A stretch of 14,742 bases of DNA, taken from contig JAHJEW010000069.1 of the NCBI GenBank assembly GCA_018825335.1, positions 1 through 14,742 of the forward strand. The letters are read 5' to 3'. Numbering within the stretch: position 1 is the stretch's first letter; each line of letters begins with the position of its first letter. This stretch comes from Patescibacteria group bacterium (lineage in GTDB: Bacteria; Patescibacteriota; Gracilibacteria; UBA1369). The notes under the pieces are model-generated. The model saw nothing but the letters and a program-made list of their open reading frames with translations, ran no database searches and was not told the DNA's origin. Below, one piece after another: positions 6,485-13,506 of this stretch. The position numbers and the translations under genes are program-made.

Positions 6485-7867
6485 TCAAGCGCGCCGCCGG
6501 CCAATACCAAGGTATTTGAATCCGTGTTTTTGTACTTCCGCCGGTGAAAGGCAATTTCTTCCATCCACAATAAGGGGATTCCTAAGCGCTTTTTTAATCT
6601 TGGCAAAATCCGGAGTGCCAAATTCCCGCCAGTCTGTAAGGATCAGGAGGCAGTCAGCGTCTTTAAGAATGGAAGTAGCACTGGTGCCGAAATTAACTTT
6701 TGTTTGAAAAAGCTCTCTGAATTTATTCATTGCGGCCGGATCGAATACATGCACTTTCGCGCCGTTTTTAAGCAGAGCGCGGATTATTGGAATTGATGGA
6801 GCATCGCGCAGGTCGTCGGTATTTGGCTTGAAAGAAAGGCCCCAGACCGCAATTTTTTTGCCTCTAATTTTTAAGAGTTCATTGCGCAGAACCTCCAGTA
6901 TCCTGTCCGGACGCCGGTCGTTAATATGTTTTACAGCTTTTAAAAGCCGTAAATTCAGTCCGGCTTTTTTACCGTGGGCAATAAGGGCATGTAAATCTTT
7001 CGGGAGACAACTGCCGCCGAATCCGGCGCCGCTTTGCAAATAATTATGGCCGATGCGCGGATCGAATCCCATTGCGTAAGCAACTTCGGTAATGTCCGCG
7101 CCGACTTTTTCGCAATAGTCCGCCAGTTCATTTGCAAAAGAAATGCGCGTTGCCAAAAAAGCATTGGACGCGTATTTGATTATTTCCGCGTTGCGCAGCG
7201 AAGTGTAGATAATGGGAACCGAGTCGTCGTAACGGAAAATTTTTGAAAGCATTATCTCTATTTTTGTCTTTGATGAGGAATGACTTGATGCCTGCTCCAG
7301 GCCGAAAACCACGCGGTCCGGATTCATAAAATCATCCAGCGCGGTACCCTCGCGAAGAAATTCCGGATTGGAGATTACGGAAAAATTCGGGATGAATTCT
7401 TTACGCTTTGTTGCAGAGAGAAAGCTTTTTTCAATAACCTGGCGTATTTTTTCACTTGTCCCAACAGGTACTGTGGATTTGTTGATAAATAGTTTCTGAT
7501 TTTTTTTATAGGCGTCCGTGCCACCGGCCATAAACCTTCCAAAGTCACCGGCGACTTTCAAAACCGCCCTCAGATCCGCCCTGTTCCTTCTTCCGCGCGG
7601 TGTTGCCACTGCGCAAATAATTACATCACTATCCAGAATCGAGCGTTCAGCATCAGAGGAAAAAGAAAGCCTCTTACGGGCCAGATTACGTTTTATCAGT
7701 TTATCCAGTCCGGGCTCGAAAAAAGGACAGCGTCCGCGCTTAAGAGCTGCAAGCTTGGCGGCATCGGTATCTATTCCAAGTACTAGGTTACCCATCTCCG
7801 CCAACCCGACGGCGGTGGTGAGCCCTGTGTAGCCGCAGCCAAAAACAGCTATTTTCATACCTTTCAT
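6485..7867 (-). CDS. ugd: UDP-glucose 6-dehydrogenase
   Basis: This 460-residue enzyme should oxidise UDP-glucose to UDP-glucuronate with two NAD+. It shows the NAD-binding GCGYTG (10-15), STVPVGTS (131-138), NPEFLREGTALDDFMNPDRV (167-186), the conserved Lys in IIKYASNAF (231), and the catalytic Cys 287 in GFGGSCLPKD. The C-terminal UDP-binding domain has WGLSFKPNTDDLRDAPS (342-358). All key residues are present. GDP-mannose dehydrogenases share these motifs; the adjacent UDP-glucuronate decarboxylase favours UDP-glucose as substrate. ATGs at 7867 and 7858 (MKIAVFG) are both possible, each preceded only by a badly spaced AAGG. A RAYT palindrome abuts the first ATG. The stop is 18 bp from the stop of the converging glycosyltransferase gene. 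Confidence 0.92.
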   Translation of the reverse strand: MKGMKIAVFGCGYTGLTTAVGLAEMGNLVLGIDTDAAKLAALKRGRCPFFEPGLDKLIKRNLARKRLSFSSDAERSILDSDVIICAVATPRGRRNRADLRAVLKVAGDFGRFMAGGTDAYKKNQKLFINKSTVPVGTSEKIRQVIEKSFLSATKRKEFIPNFSVISNPEFLREGTALDDFMNPDRVVFGLEQASSHSSSKTKIEIMLSKIFRYDDSVPIIYTSLRNAEIIKYASNAFLATRISFANELADYCEKVGADITEVAYAMGFDPRIGHNYLQSGAGFGGSCLPKDLHALIAHGKKAGLNLRLLKAVKHINDRRPDRILEVLRNELLKIRGKKIAVWGLSFKPNTDDLRDAPSIPIIRALLKNGAKVHVFDPAAMNKFRELFQTKVNFGTSATSILKDADCLLILTDWREFGTPDFAKIKKALRNPLIVDGRNCLSPAEVQKHGFKYLGIGRRRA

Positions 7868-7899
7868 ACCTTAAAGGTAAATTTAGAAATATTTAAGGT
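7868..7899. repeat. Paired RAYT-associated palindromes, left end
   Basis: ACCTTAAAGGT (7868-7878, perfect arms) lies directly against the ugd start codon. A degenerate partner ATATTTAAGGT (7889-7899, 9 of 11 positions as ACCTTTAAGGT) follows, with centres 21 bp apart. The same pairing and spacing occur at the right end, in inverted orientation, so the two pairs look like element boundaries. They may also affect ugd expression, since they occupy its leader region. Confidence 0.6.
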
Positions 7900-7937
7900 C
7901 AACATGGTACAAATACACTATATTTTACAAAATTAAA

Positions 7938-8384
7938 ATGCCATCCAAAAAAAGAAACTTTGTTTATAAAACTATCCATCATGTCTACAACCGGGGAATA
8001 CTTAAGCAGGTAATCTTTAAGGACAGACAAGATTACAAGAGTTTTTTAAAAAGAATAAGGAAATATAGACAAAAATATCCTGTTGAAATAAAGGCTTACT
8101 GTCTAATGCCGAACCATTTCCATTTTTTATTGCAGGAAATTGGATTTGAGAATCCTTTTATTCCAAGGTTTATGCAGCAGCTGCAAAACTCCTATGCTAA
8201 ATATTATTCACAGAAATATAGTCATTCCGGGAGAGTGATGCAGGGGACATATAAAAGTAAACAAATAAAAAATGAAAAACACTATTACGAAGTATTTGAA
8301 TATATCCACGATAATCCAATAAAAGCGCAGCTGGTAAACAAAAAAGGACAGTGGGAATTCAAGTCACCTTTAAGGTGGAAATAG
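7938..8384 (+). CDS. rayT: REP-associated tyrosine transposase (RAYT, Y1/HUH family)
   Basis: This 148-residue protein belongs to the TnpA_REP/IS200-like Y1 group of HUH single-strand endonucleases. It begins with the family strand HHVYNRG (14-20), has the metal-binding HUH motif as HFH (60-62) inside AYCLMPNHFHFLL, then SHSGRVMQGTYKSK (95-108), and the helix EVFEYIHDNPIKAQLV (118-133), whose Tyr 122 is the likely nucleophile. RAYTs are domesticated transposases that act on short palindromic REP sequences. The gene is shorter than the E. coli enzyme but looks intact. It is more AT-rich than its neighbours, lies on the opposite strand to ahcY and ugd, and fills the 530 bp between them. Its last codons (SPLRW) overlap a palindrome. 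No Shine-Dalgarno precedes the ATG; a TATATT at 7919-7924 could serve as a -10 box. Confidence 0.88.
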   Translation: MPSKKRNFVYKTIHHVYNRGILKQVIFKDRQDYKSFLKRIRKYRQKYPVEIKAYCLMPNHFHFLLQEIGFENPFIPRFMQQLQNSYAKYYSQKYSHSGRVMQGTYKSKQIKNEKHYYEVFEYIHDNPIKAQLVNKKGQWEFKSPLRWK

Positions 8385-8397
8385 ACACCTTTAAGGT
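8365..8397. repeat. Paired RAYT-associated palindromes, right end
   Basis: Two identical ACCTTTAAGGT sequences occur at 8366-8376 (extended to CACCTTTAAGGTG at 8365-8377) and 8387-8397, centres 21 bp apart. The RAYT stop codon lies between them, and the second overlaps the ahcY stop codon by one base. They are in inverted orientation relative to the left-end pair. The 5-bp arms are too weak and lack a T-run to be ordinary terminators. Confidence 0.75.
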
Positions 8398-9632
8398 CAT
8401 GTGCCCTCTTGCCAGCCGGAAAGATATTTATTTTGTTTTTCAGTGAGTTTGTCTATGCTTACGCCCATCGCGGAAAGTTGCAGGCGGGATATTTTCAGGT
8501 CGATTTCTTCGGGGAGGAGATGGACGCCGGGTGCAAGGCCGCCGCGTTTCTTGAGAAGATATTCAACCGCAAGGGCCTGACCGCAGAATGACATGGACAT
8601 AACTTCGCTCGGGTGGCCCTCCGCGGCGGCCAGATTGGCGAGCCGGCCTTCGGCCACAAGGTAAACAATTTTGCCGGACGGCAGACTGTATTCGTCCAGA
8701 AAAGGGCGCACGCGGCGCCTCTTTTTAGCCAAAGAACCCAGCGCGGGAAGATCAATCTCCGTATCGAAGTGGCCGCTGTTGACCAGAATGGCACCGGATT
8801 TCATTACGCGGAAATGTTCGCGGCGCAGAACTTCGCAGTTACCGGTAACAGTAATGAACAGGTCGCCGAGGGGCGCGGCTTTCCGCATGGGCATGACGGA
8901 AAAACCGTCCATCGCAGCCTGCAGCGCTCTAAACGGTTTTACCTCGGTCACAATGACCCGCGCCCCGAGGCCCGCGGCGCGCAGCGCCACACCTTTTCCA
9001 CAGCTTCCGTAACCCGCAACCACCACTGTCTTTCCGGCAATAAGCACATTGGACGCCCGCAAAATCCCGTCAATCGTCGACTGCCCCGTCCCGTAATAAT
9101 TATCCATCAAATGCTTCGTGTCATTATCGTTAACGGCAATAATCGGATACATAAGCGCACCCGCTTTCTCCATCGCGCGAAGCCTAATAATCCCCGTCGT
9201 CGTTTCCTCGCATCCGCCAATCATCCCCTTTAATAGTGAACGATGATTTTTATGGATCTCCGTAACAAGATCGCATCCGTCATCAATTGTAATATTCGGT
9301 TTAAAAGCAATAACCTTCTTTAAATAATCGTAATACTGCTTACGTGTTTCGCCCTTATGACCGTAAACAGCTGTGCCCTCGTGCGCCAGCGCCGCGGCCA
9401 CATCATCCTGCGTGGACAAAGGATTGCATGACGCAATCGCAACCTGCGCCCCGCCATCACGAAGAGTGCGTACAAGCACGCCGGTCTCTTTTGTAATATG
9501 CAGGGCCATACCGATCCGCACATCTTTAAACGGCTTGCGCTTGCTGAAATCGGCGCGAAGCTTCATCAGCGCCGTCATGTTTTTCTCGGCAAGTTCAAGA
9601 TTGTTTCTGCCCTGCTCTATAACTTTGTTCAT
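8397..9632 (-). CDS. ahcY: S-adenosylhomocysteine hydrolase (adenosylhomocysteinase)
   Basis: This 411-residue enzyme reversibly splits S-adenosylhomocysteine into adenosine and homocysteine, relieving product inhibition of methyltransferases. Motifs in order: HITKET (45-50), NPLSTQDDVAAAL (70-82), DDGCDL (117-122), EETTTG (142-147), NDNDTKHLMDNYYG (168-181, active-site Lys and Asp), the NAD-binding GYGSCGKG (207-214) and GHPSEVMSMSFC (339-350). The length and the C-terminus ending in WQEGT fit the short archaeal/Thermotoga-type group without the extra insert of eukaryotic and proteobacterial enzymes. Its ATG overlaps the metK stop by 4 nt (ATGA), so translation is probably coupled. No Shine-Dalgarno is visible. 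Confidence 0.93.
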   Translation of the reverse strand: MNKVIEQGRNNLELAEKNMTALMKLRADFSKRKPFKDVRIGMALHITKETGVLVRTLRDGGAQVAIASCNPLSTQDDVAAALAHEGTAVYGHKGETRKQYYDYLKKVIAFKPNITIDDGCDLVTEIHKNHRSLLKGMIGGCEETTTGIIRLRAMEKAGALMYPIIAVNDNDTKHLMDNYYGTGQSTIDGILRASNVLIAGKTVVVAGYGSCGKGVALRAAGLGARVIVTEVKPFRALQAAMDGFSVMPMRKAAPLGDLFITVTGNCEVLRREHFRVMKSGAILVNSGHFDTEIDLPALGSLAKKRRRVRPFLDEYSLPSGKIVYLVAEGRLANLAAAEGHPSEVMSMSFCGQALAVEYLLKKRGGLAPGVHLLPEEIDLKISRLQLSAMGVSIDKLTEKQNKYLSGWQEGT

Positions 9633-10774
9633 AAAGAATTTTTTAAAGCTTCGACTTTATTTAGTAGCTCCCAGTTGAATCCGTCCTCGCCGCCCCCAGC
9701 ATCGCGCCCGAAATGACCGAAAGCCGCGGTGCGCTTGTAGATGGGCCTTCGAAGCTGCAGCTCTTCAATGATATTCAAAGGCCGGAAATCAAAATGCTCA
9801 TGGATAAGCTCAAGAATTTTCTCATCGTCAACTTTGCCGGTGCCGAAAGTCTGCACGTGTAGTGCCAGCGGATCCGCCACGCCGATTGCGTACGCAAGCT
9901 GAATCTGACACTTGTCCGCCAGACCGGCCGCAACAACGTTTTTGGCCGCATAACGCGCATAATAAGAGGCGCTCCTGTCCACTTTCGTAGGATCCTTGCC
10001 CGAAAAACATCCGCCGCCGTGGGGCGCCATTCCACCGTAAGTATCAACAATAATTTTGCGCCCGGTTAAACCGCAGTCTCCGGGAGGTCCGCCGATAATA
10101 AACTTGCCCGTAGGATTAACATGGAAAACCGTTTCATCATCCAGTAAGTCGCCGCAAACGGGCTTAATAACATGCTCAATCACATCCTTTTTTATCCTGT
10201 CATGATCGACCTGCGGACCATGCTGCGTGGACACCAGCGCCGTGTGCACGCGCTTCGGCTTGCCGTTCTCATACTCAACAGTAACCTGACTTTTACCGTC
10301 GGGCCGCAGGTAATCCAATAGACCAGACCTTCTGACTTCGCCAAGTTTTTTGGCCAAGCCATGCGCCAGCATTATTGGCAGCGGCATTAACTGCGGAGTC
10401 TCATTGCAGGCGTAGCCAAACATTAAGCCCTGATCGCCCGCTCCTCCGGGATTGACTCCCATTGCGATATCGGGACTTTGCTCGTCAATTGCAGTAAGCA
10501 CCGCGCACGCGTCCGCATCAAAGCCGTAAGTGGCGTCATTGTAGCCGATTTCTCTAAGCGTACCGCGCACGAGTTTTGGGATATCGCTGTAACATTTTGT
10601 GGAAATTTCCCCCGCGACAAGCACAAGTCCGGTTGTAACGATGGCTTCACAGGCGACGCGCCCCATTGGATCCTGACGCAATATATCATCCAGAACCGTA
10701 TCTGAAATTTGGTCGGCTATTTTGTCGGGATGCCCGTCGGTTACGGATTCGGATGTAAAAAGAAAATTTGCCAT
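9629..10774 (-). CDS. metK: S-adenosylmethionine synthetase
   Basis: This 381-residue cytoplasmic enzyme makes SAM from methionine and ATP. It has the N-terminal FTSESVTDGHPDKIADQISD with the ATP-binding His, the family hexapeptide-containing GAGDQGLMFGYACNETP, GGPPGDCGLTGRKIIVDTYGG, the P-loop-like GGGCFSGKDPTKVDRSASYYARY, and a normal C-terminus. It is full length for bacterial MetK. It lies 11 bp after uxs and overlaps ahcY by 4 nt, so uxs-metK-ahcY form one operon. MetK and AhcY together supply SAM and clear its by-product, useful to the methyltransferase domain encoded at 3167-6466. Confidence 0.95.
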   Translation of the reverse strand: MANFLFTSESVTDGHPDKIADQISDTVLDDILRQDPMGRVACEAIVTTGLVLVAGEISTKCYSDIPKLVRGTLREIGYNDATYGFDADACAVLTAIDEQSPDIAMGVNPGGAGDQGLMFGYACNETPQLMPLPIMLAHGLAKKLGEVRRSGLLDYLRPDGKSQVTVEYENGKPKRVHTALVSTQHGPQVDHDRIKKDVIEHVIKPVCGDLLDDETVFHVNPTGKFIIGGPPGDCGLTGRKIIVDTYGGMAPHGGGCFSGKDPTKVDRSASYYARYAAKNVVAAGLADKCQIQLAYAIGVADPLALHVQTFGTGKVDDEKILELIHEHFDFRPLNIIEELQLRRPIYKRTAAFGHFGRDAGGGEDGFNWELLNKVEALKNSL

Positions 10775-10785
10775 AAATGTTTTTA

Positions 10786-11733
10786 CTATTTCTTAAAAGA
10801 CTGTATCGTTTTTTGTAGACCTTCATCAAGGCCAATTTTCGGCGCAAAGCCGTACTTTTCTGCGGCCAGTGAAATATCCGGACATCTTTTTTGCGGATCA
10901 TCCTCGGCCGCGGGCGCATTGGAAATAATACTGTCTGAACCGGACAGAGTAATAATTTTTTCGGCCAATGTCTTGATGCTCACCTCCTGCGGATTGCCAA
11001 GATTAACGGCGCCGACAAACTCTTTTTCCTCCACCGACATGATCTTGATCAATCCGTCAACCATATCATCCACATAACAAAAAGAGCGTGTCTGGCTGCC
11101 GTCTCCGGTAATTTGTAGAGGTTCGCCCTCCAGCGCGCACCTGATAAATTCGGGGATAACGCGCCCGTCATGCCTGCGTATACGCGGTCCGTAAGTATTG
11201 AAAATACGCACAATTTTCAAATCGAATTTAAAATGCCGCTGGTAATTATAGGCCAGAGCTTCGGCAAAACGCTTGCCTTCATTATAGCAACTGCGCTCAC
11301 TTAGAGTATTAACATTTCCGAGGTAAGACTCTTTTTGCGGATGCTCCTGCGGATTTCCGTAAACCTCCGAAGTTGAGGCAAGTAAAAAAGGAACACAAAG
11401 TCGCCCCGCAAGATCCAAAACATTCTTCGTTCCAAGAGAGTTGGTCATAATCGTCTGCAAAGGAATCTCTCTGTAATCAACCGGTGAAGCGGGTGAAGCA
11501 AGATGATAAATCTGATCCACCTTAAAGGCGGAGTTATTTTCAGTAAAAACGGCTGGCGGCTGCGTAATATCGTGCGTAATAAGGTGAAAATTTACACCTT
11601 TAAGGTGTTCAATGTTTTCAGCGCTGCCGGTAATGAAATTATCCACGCAGAACACCTCATGCGCTGCAGCCAGCAGCCGCTCGCAAAGATGACTTCCTAT
11701 AAAGCCGGCACCGCCGGTGACGAGTATTTTCAT
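10786..11733 (-). CDS. uxs: UDP-glucuronate decarboxylase (UDP-xylose synthase), extended SDR family
   Basis: This 315-residue protein has the Rossmann motif GGAGFIGSH (7-15), the UXS-typical HLASPASPVDY (78-87), STSEVYGNPQEHPQKESY (120-137), the catalytic pair Tyr150/Lys154 in SCYNEGKR, and IFNTYGPRIRRHDGRVIPEF. The SPASPVDY, SERSCYNEGKR and TRSFCYVDD segments separate UXS from UDP-glucose 4-epimerases and dTDP-glucose dehydratases. It should decarboxylate UDP-glucuronate, the product of the ugd gene on the same strand, to UDP-xylose. The ATG at 11733 is the natural start and lacks a clear Shine-Dalgarno. A RAYT-type palindrome lies within codons 43-47. It heads the uxs-metK-ahcY operon. Confidence 0.9.
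   Translation of the reverse strand: MKILVTGGAGFIGSHLCERLLAAAHEVFCVDNFITGSAENIEHLKGVNFHLITHDITQPPAVFTENNSAFKVDQIYHLASPASPVDYREIPLQTIMTNSLGTKNVLDLAGRLCVPFLLASTSEVYGNPQEHPQKESYLGNVNTLSERSCYNEGKRFAEALAYNYQRHFKFDLKIVRIFNTYGPRIRRHDGRVIPEFIRCALEGEPLQITGDGSQTRSFCYVDDMVDGLIKIMSVEEKEFVGAVNLGNPQEVSIKTLAEKIITLSGSDSIISNAPAAEDDPQKRCPDISLAAEKYGFAPKIGLDEGLQKTIQSFKK
11519..11529. repeat. Near-match to the RAYT palindrome inside uxs
   Basis: ACCTTAAAGGC matches the palindrome at 10 of 11 positions and falls within uxs codons 69-73. A single near-match could be chance, but it lies only 77 bp (centre to centre) from the perfect copy at 11596-11606. Confidence 0.35.
11595..11607. repeat. Perfect RAYT palindrome inside uxs
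   Basis: CACCTTTAAGGTG is identical over 13 bp to the copy at 8365-8377, at the 3' end of the RAYT gene. Here it is in frame as uxs codons 43-47 (H-L-K-G-V). It lies more than 3 kb from the RAYT gene, so the motif is dispersed and not only a boundary of that element. Confidence 0.65.
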
Positions 11734-11780
11734 GTAAACAAAAAAGCGAACGCATGATACACATAATTGCGGTTCTAAGC

Positions 11781-11786
11781 TATACT
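11781..11786 (+). promoter_or_regulatory. Candidate -10 box for the GT2 / phosphoglycosyl transferase / wzy operon
   Basis: TATACT matches 5/6 of the -10 consensus and ends 9 nt before the ATG at 11796, the same spacing as the TATAAT before the ABC ATPase gene. No good -35 is visible. The implied transcript would be leaderless or nearly so. It lies in the 62-bp divergent gap between uxs and this operon. Confidence 0.35.
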
Positions 11787-11795
11787 TGCCCCGTT

Positions 11796-12851
11796 ATGAT
11801 CAGCATAATAATTATCAATTACAACACCAGACACCTGTTAAAGCCTTGCCTGGAAAGCTTGATGGCCCAGGGAGAAAAAGACAGGGAAATTATTGTCATC
11901 GATAATAATTCCACGGACGGATCATGCGCTTACATGCGGGAGAATTTTCCTAAGCTCACGATCATCTGCAACGGCGAAAACACCGGTTACAGCCGCGCCG
12001 CCAATCAGGGCATAAAACTGGCCAAGGGAGAGTATGTCATGATCATGAACGCGGACATCAAATTTGAGCCGGACTATATAAAAAAATGTCTGGCGAAAAT
12101 GCGGGAGGACGAAAAAATAGCTGCAATATGCGGAAAAATTTACAGGTACGATTTTGAAAACGACCGGAAAACAAAAATAATAGACACAGTCGGCCTGTTC
12201 TGTTTCAAGAACAGAAGGGTCATAGACGACGGTCAGGGACTGGAGGACAAGGGACAATTTGATGAAGAAAAAGAGGTTTTCGGGGTGTCCGGAGCATGCC
12301 CGATTTATCGCCGAAGCGCTCTTGAAGACACGAAAATCGGCAACGAATACCTGGATGAAGACTTCTTTATGTACAAGGAAGATATTGATCTCTCGTGGAG
12401 GATGCGTCTGTTTGGCTGGAAATGTTATTACCTGCCGCAGGCCGTGGCGTGCCATGGGAGGGGAACCGGTGTTCTGAAAAAATTCACGCACCATGAAGTA
12501 CTAAAAAACAGGAGAAAACTGAACAAAATGCAAAAGTATTATTCATACAAGAATCAGCGCCTTATGCAGATAAAAAACGAGTTCATGAGCGGATTTTTAA
12601 GGGATTTATTCCCTATTGTATGGAAAGAAATACTTATTTTAATTTACATAATTTTACGCGAACCGTATCTGTTTAAATCGTGGCTGCAAATGATTTCCCA
12701 GGTGCCGGGCGCCCTGAAAAAAAGAAGATATATTGTCCGTCACCGCAAAGTCTCATCGCGCGAAATGAACAGATGGCTGCGCGGAAAACAATCAAAGTAT
12801 CTGCAATATGATTTGGAAAATACCAATGATCTGGAAAGTTCCCGACTTTGA
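11796..12851 (+). CDS. GT2-family glycosyltransferase (rhamnosyltransferase-like)
   Basis: This 351-residue GT-A enzyme begins MISIIIINYNTRHLLKPCLE and has EIIVIDNNSTDGS, NTGYSRAANQGI, the DXD-equivalent MIMNADI, SGACPIYRRSAL and YKEDIDLSWRMRLFGWKCYY, typical of the dTDP-rhamnosyl/galactofuranosyl-like GT2 group. A hydrophobic stretch near the C-terminus (IVWKEILILIYIILREPYLF) probably anchors it to the membrane. The donor sugar cannot be told from sequence. An upstream in-frame ATG at 11754 would add 14 residues and is disfavoured because GT2 domains normally start with the MISI strand and the -10 box lies inside that extension. Its 3' end overlaps the next gene. Confidence 0.87.
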   Translation: MISIIIINYNTRHLLKPCLESLMAQGEKDREIIVIDNNSTDGSCAYMRENFPKLTIICNGENTGYSRAANQGIKLAKGEYVMIMNADIKFEPDYIKKCLAKMREDEKIAAICGKIYRYDFENDRKTKIIDTVGLFCFKNRRVIDDGQGLEDKGQFDEEKEVFGVSGACPIYRRSALEDTKIGNEYLDEDFFMYKEDIDLSWRMRLFGWKCYYLPQAVACHGRGTGVLKKFTHHEVLKNRRKLNKMQKYYSYKNQRLMQIKNEFMSGFLRDLFPIVWKEILILIYIILREPYLFKSWLQMISQVPGALKKRRYIVRHRKVSSREMNRWLRGKQSKYLQYDLENTNDLESSRL

Positions 12852-13491
12852 ACAGCTGAAAAAACAGGATTTCAGCCAGCTTCTCTCCCCGCCGGGGCAG
12901 CAAAAACTGCCCGGTGAAAGGAGGTTTTATCGCTTCACAAAGCGGACGGCGGACATCATCCTTTCCGCGTTGGCCCTGACTATTATATTGCCCGTGCTTG
13001 CGGCTTTGGCGATTATTGTAAGAATCGATTCAAGAGGAAAAGCCGTTTTTGCTCATAAAAGAGTTGGAAAAGACGGAAAAATTTTTACCATGTACAAATT
13101 CAGAACCATGCGCAATGACGTTAACGGGCAGCAGCACGCGCCAACCGCGCCCGGAGACGAAAGGGTGACGGCGACGGGGAAATTCCTGAGACGTACAAGT
13201 CTTGATGAATTACCGCAGCTGGTAAACATAATCAAAGGTGATATGTCCCTGGTCGGGCCGCGGCCGGAAATGCCGTTTATTGTGGAAAAATATACGGAGC
13301 TCCAAAGAGCGCGACTTCTGGTCAAGCCGGGTCTCACCGGACTATGGCAGCTTGCAGGCCGGAAAGACCTGCCTCTGCACGAAAACGTTGAATTCGACCT
13401 CTACTACATTTTGCACCAGTCGCTTCTTCTTGATTTGATTATTTTACTCAAGACGTTTACTGTTGTCTTTAGCGGAAAAGGCGCATATTAA
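12808..13491 (+). CDS. Bacterial sugar transferase (polyprenyl-phosphate phosphoglycosyl transferase)
   Basis: This 227-residue monotopic phosphoglycosyl transferase (PglC/WcaJ-C-terminal type) would transfer a sugar phosphate from a UDP-sugar to undecaprenyl phosphate, the first step of glycan assembly. It shows KRTADIILS (45-53), a hydrophobic re-entrant helix (50-72), FAHKRVGKDGKIFTMYKFRTM (81-101), the catalytic Asp-Glu 133-134 in TSLDELPQLVNI, GDMSLVGPRPEMP and PGLTGLWQLAGRKD. The large N-terminal membrane domain of WcaJ/WbaP is absent. It overlaps the upstream GT2 gene by 44 nt if it starts at 12808, or 26 nt if at 12826. The two starts fall in a near-tandem repeat, MIWKIP-MIWKVP. The substrate is unknown. 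Confidence 0.9.
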   Translation: MIWKIPMIWKVPDFEQLKKQDFSQLLSPPGQQKLPGERRFYRFTKRTADIILSALALTIILPVLAALAIIVRIDSRGKAVFAHKRVGKDGKIFTMYKFRTMRNDVNGQQHAPTAPGDERVTATGKFLRRTSLDELPQLVNIIKGDMSLVGPRPEMPFIVEKYTELQRARLLVKPGLTGLWQLAGRKDLPLHENVEFDLYYILHQSLLLDLIILLKTFTVVFSGKGAY

Positions 13492-13506
13492 TTACACCTC
13501 TGCAGC

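Noticed and set aside
8613..9233. 206-residue frame antisense to ahcY, plus similar antisense frames over metK, ugd and uxs
   Set aside because: These are shadows of GC-richer real genes with strong family motifs on the other strand. Their translations are low-complexity in Arg/His/Pro and match no family.
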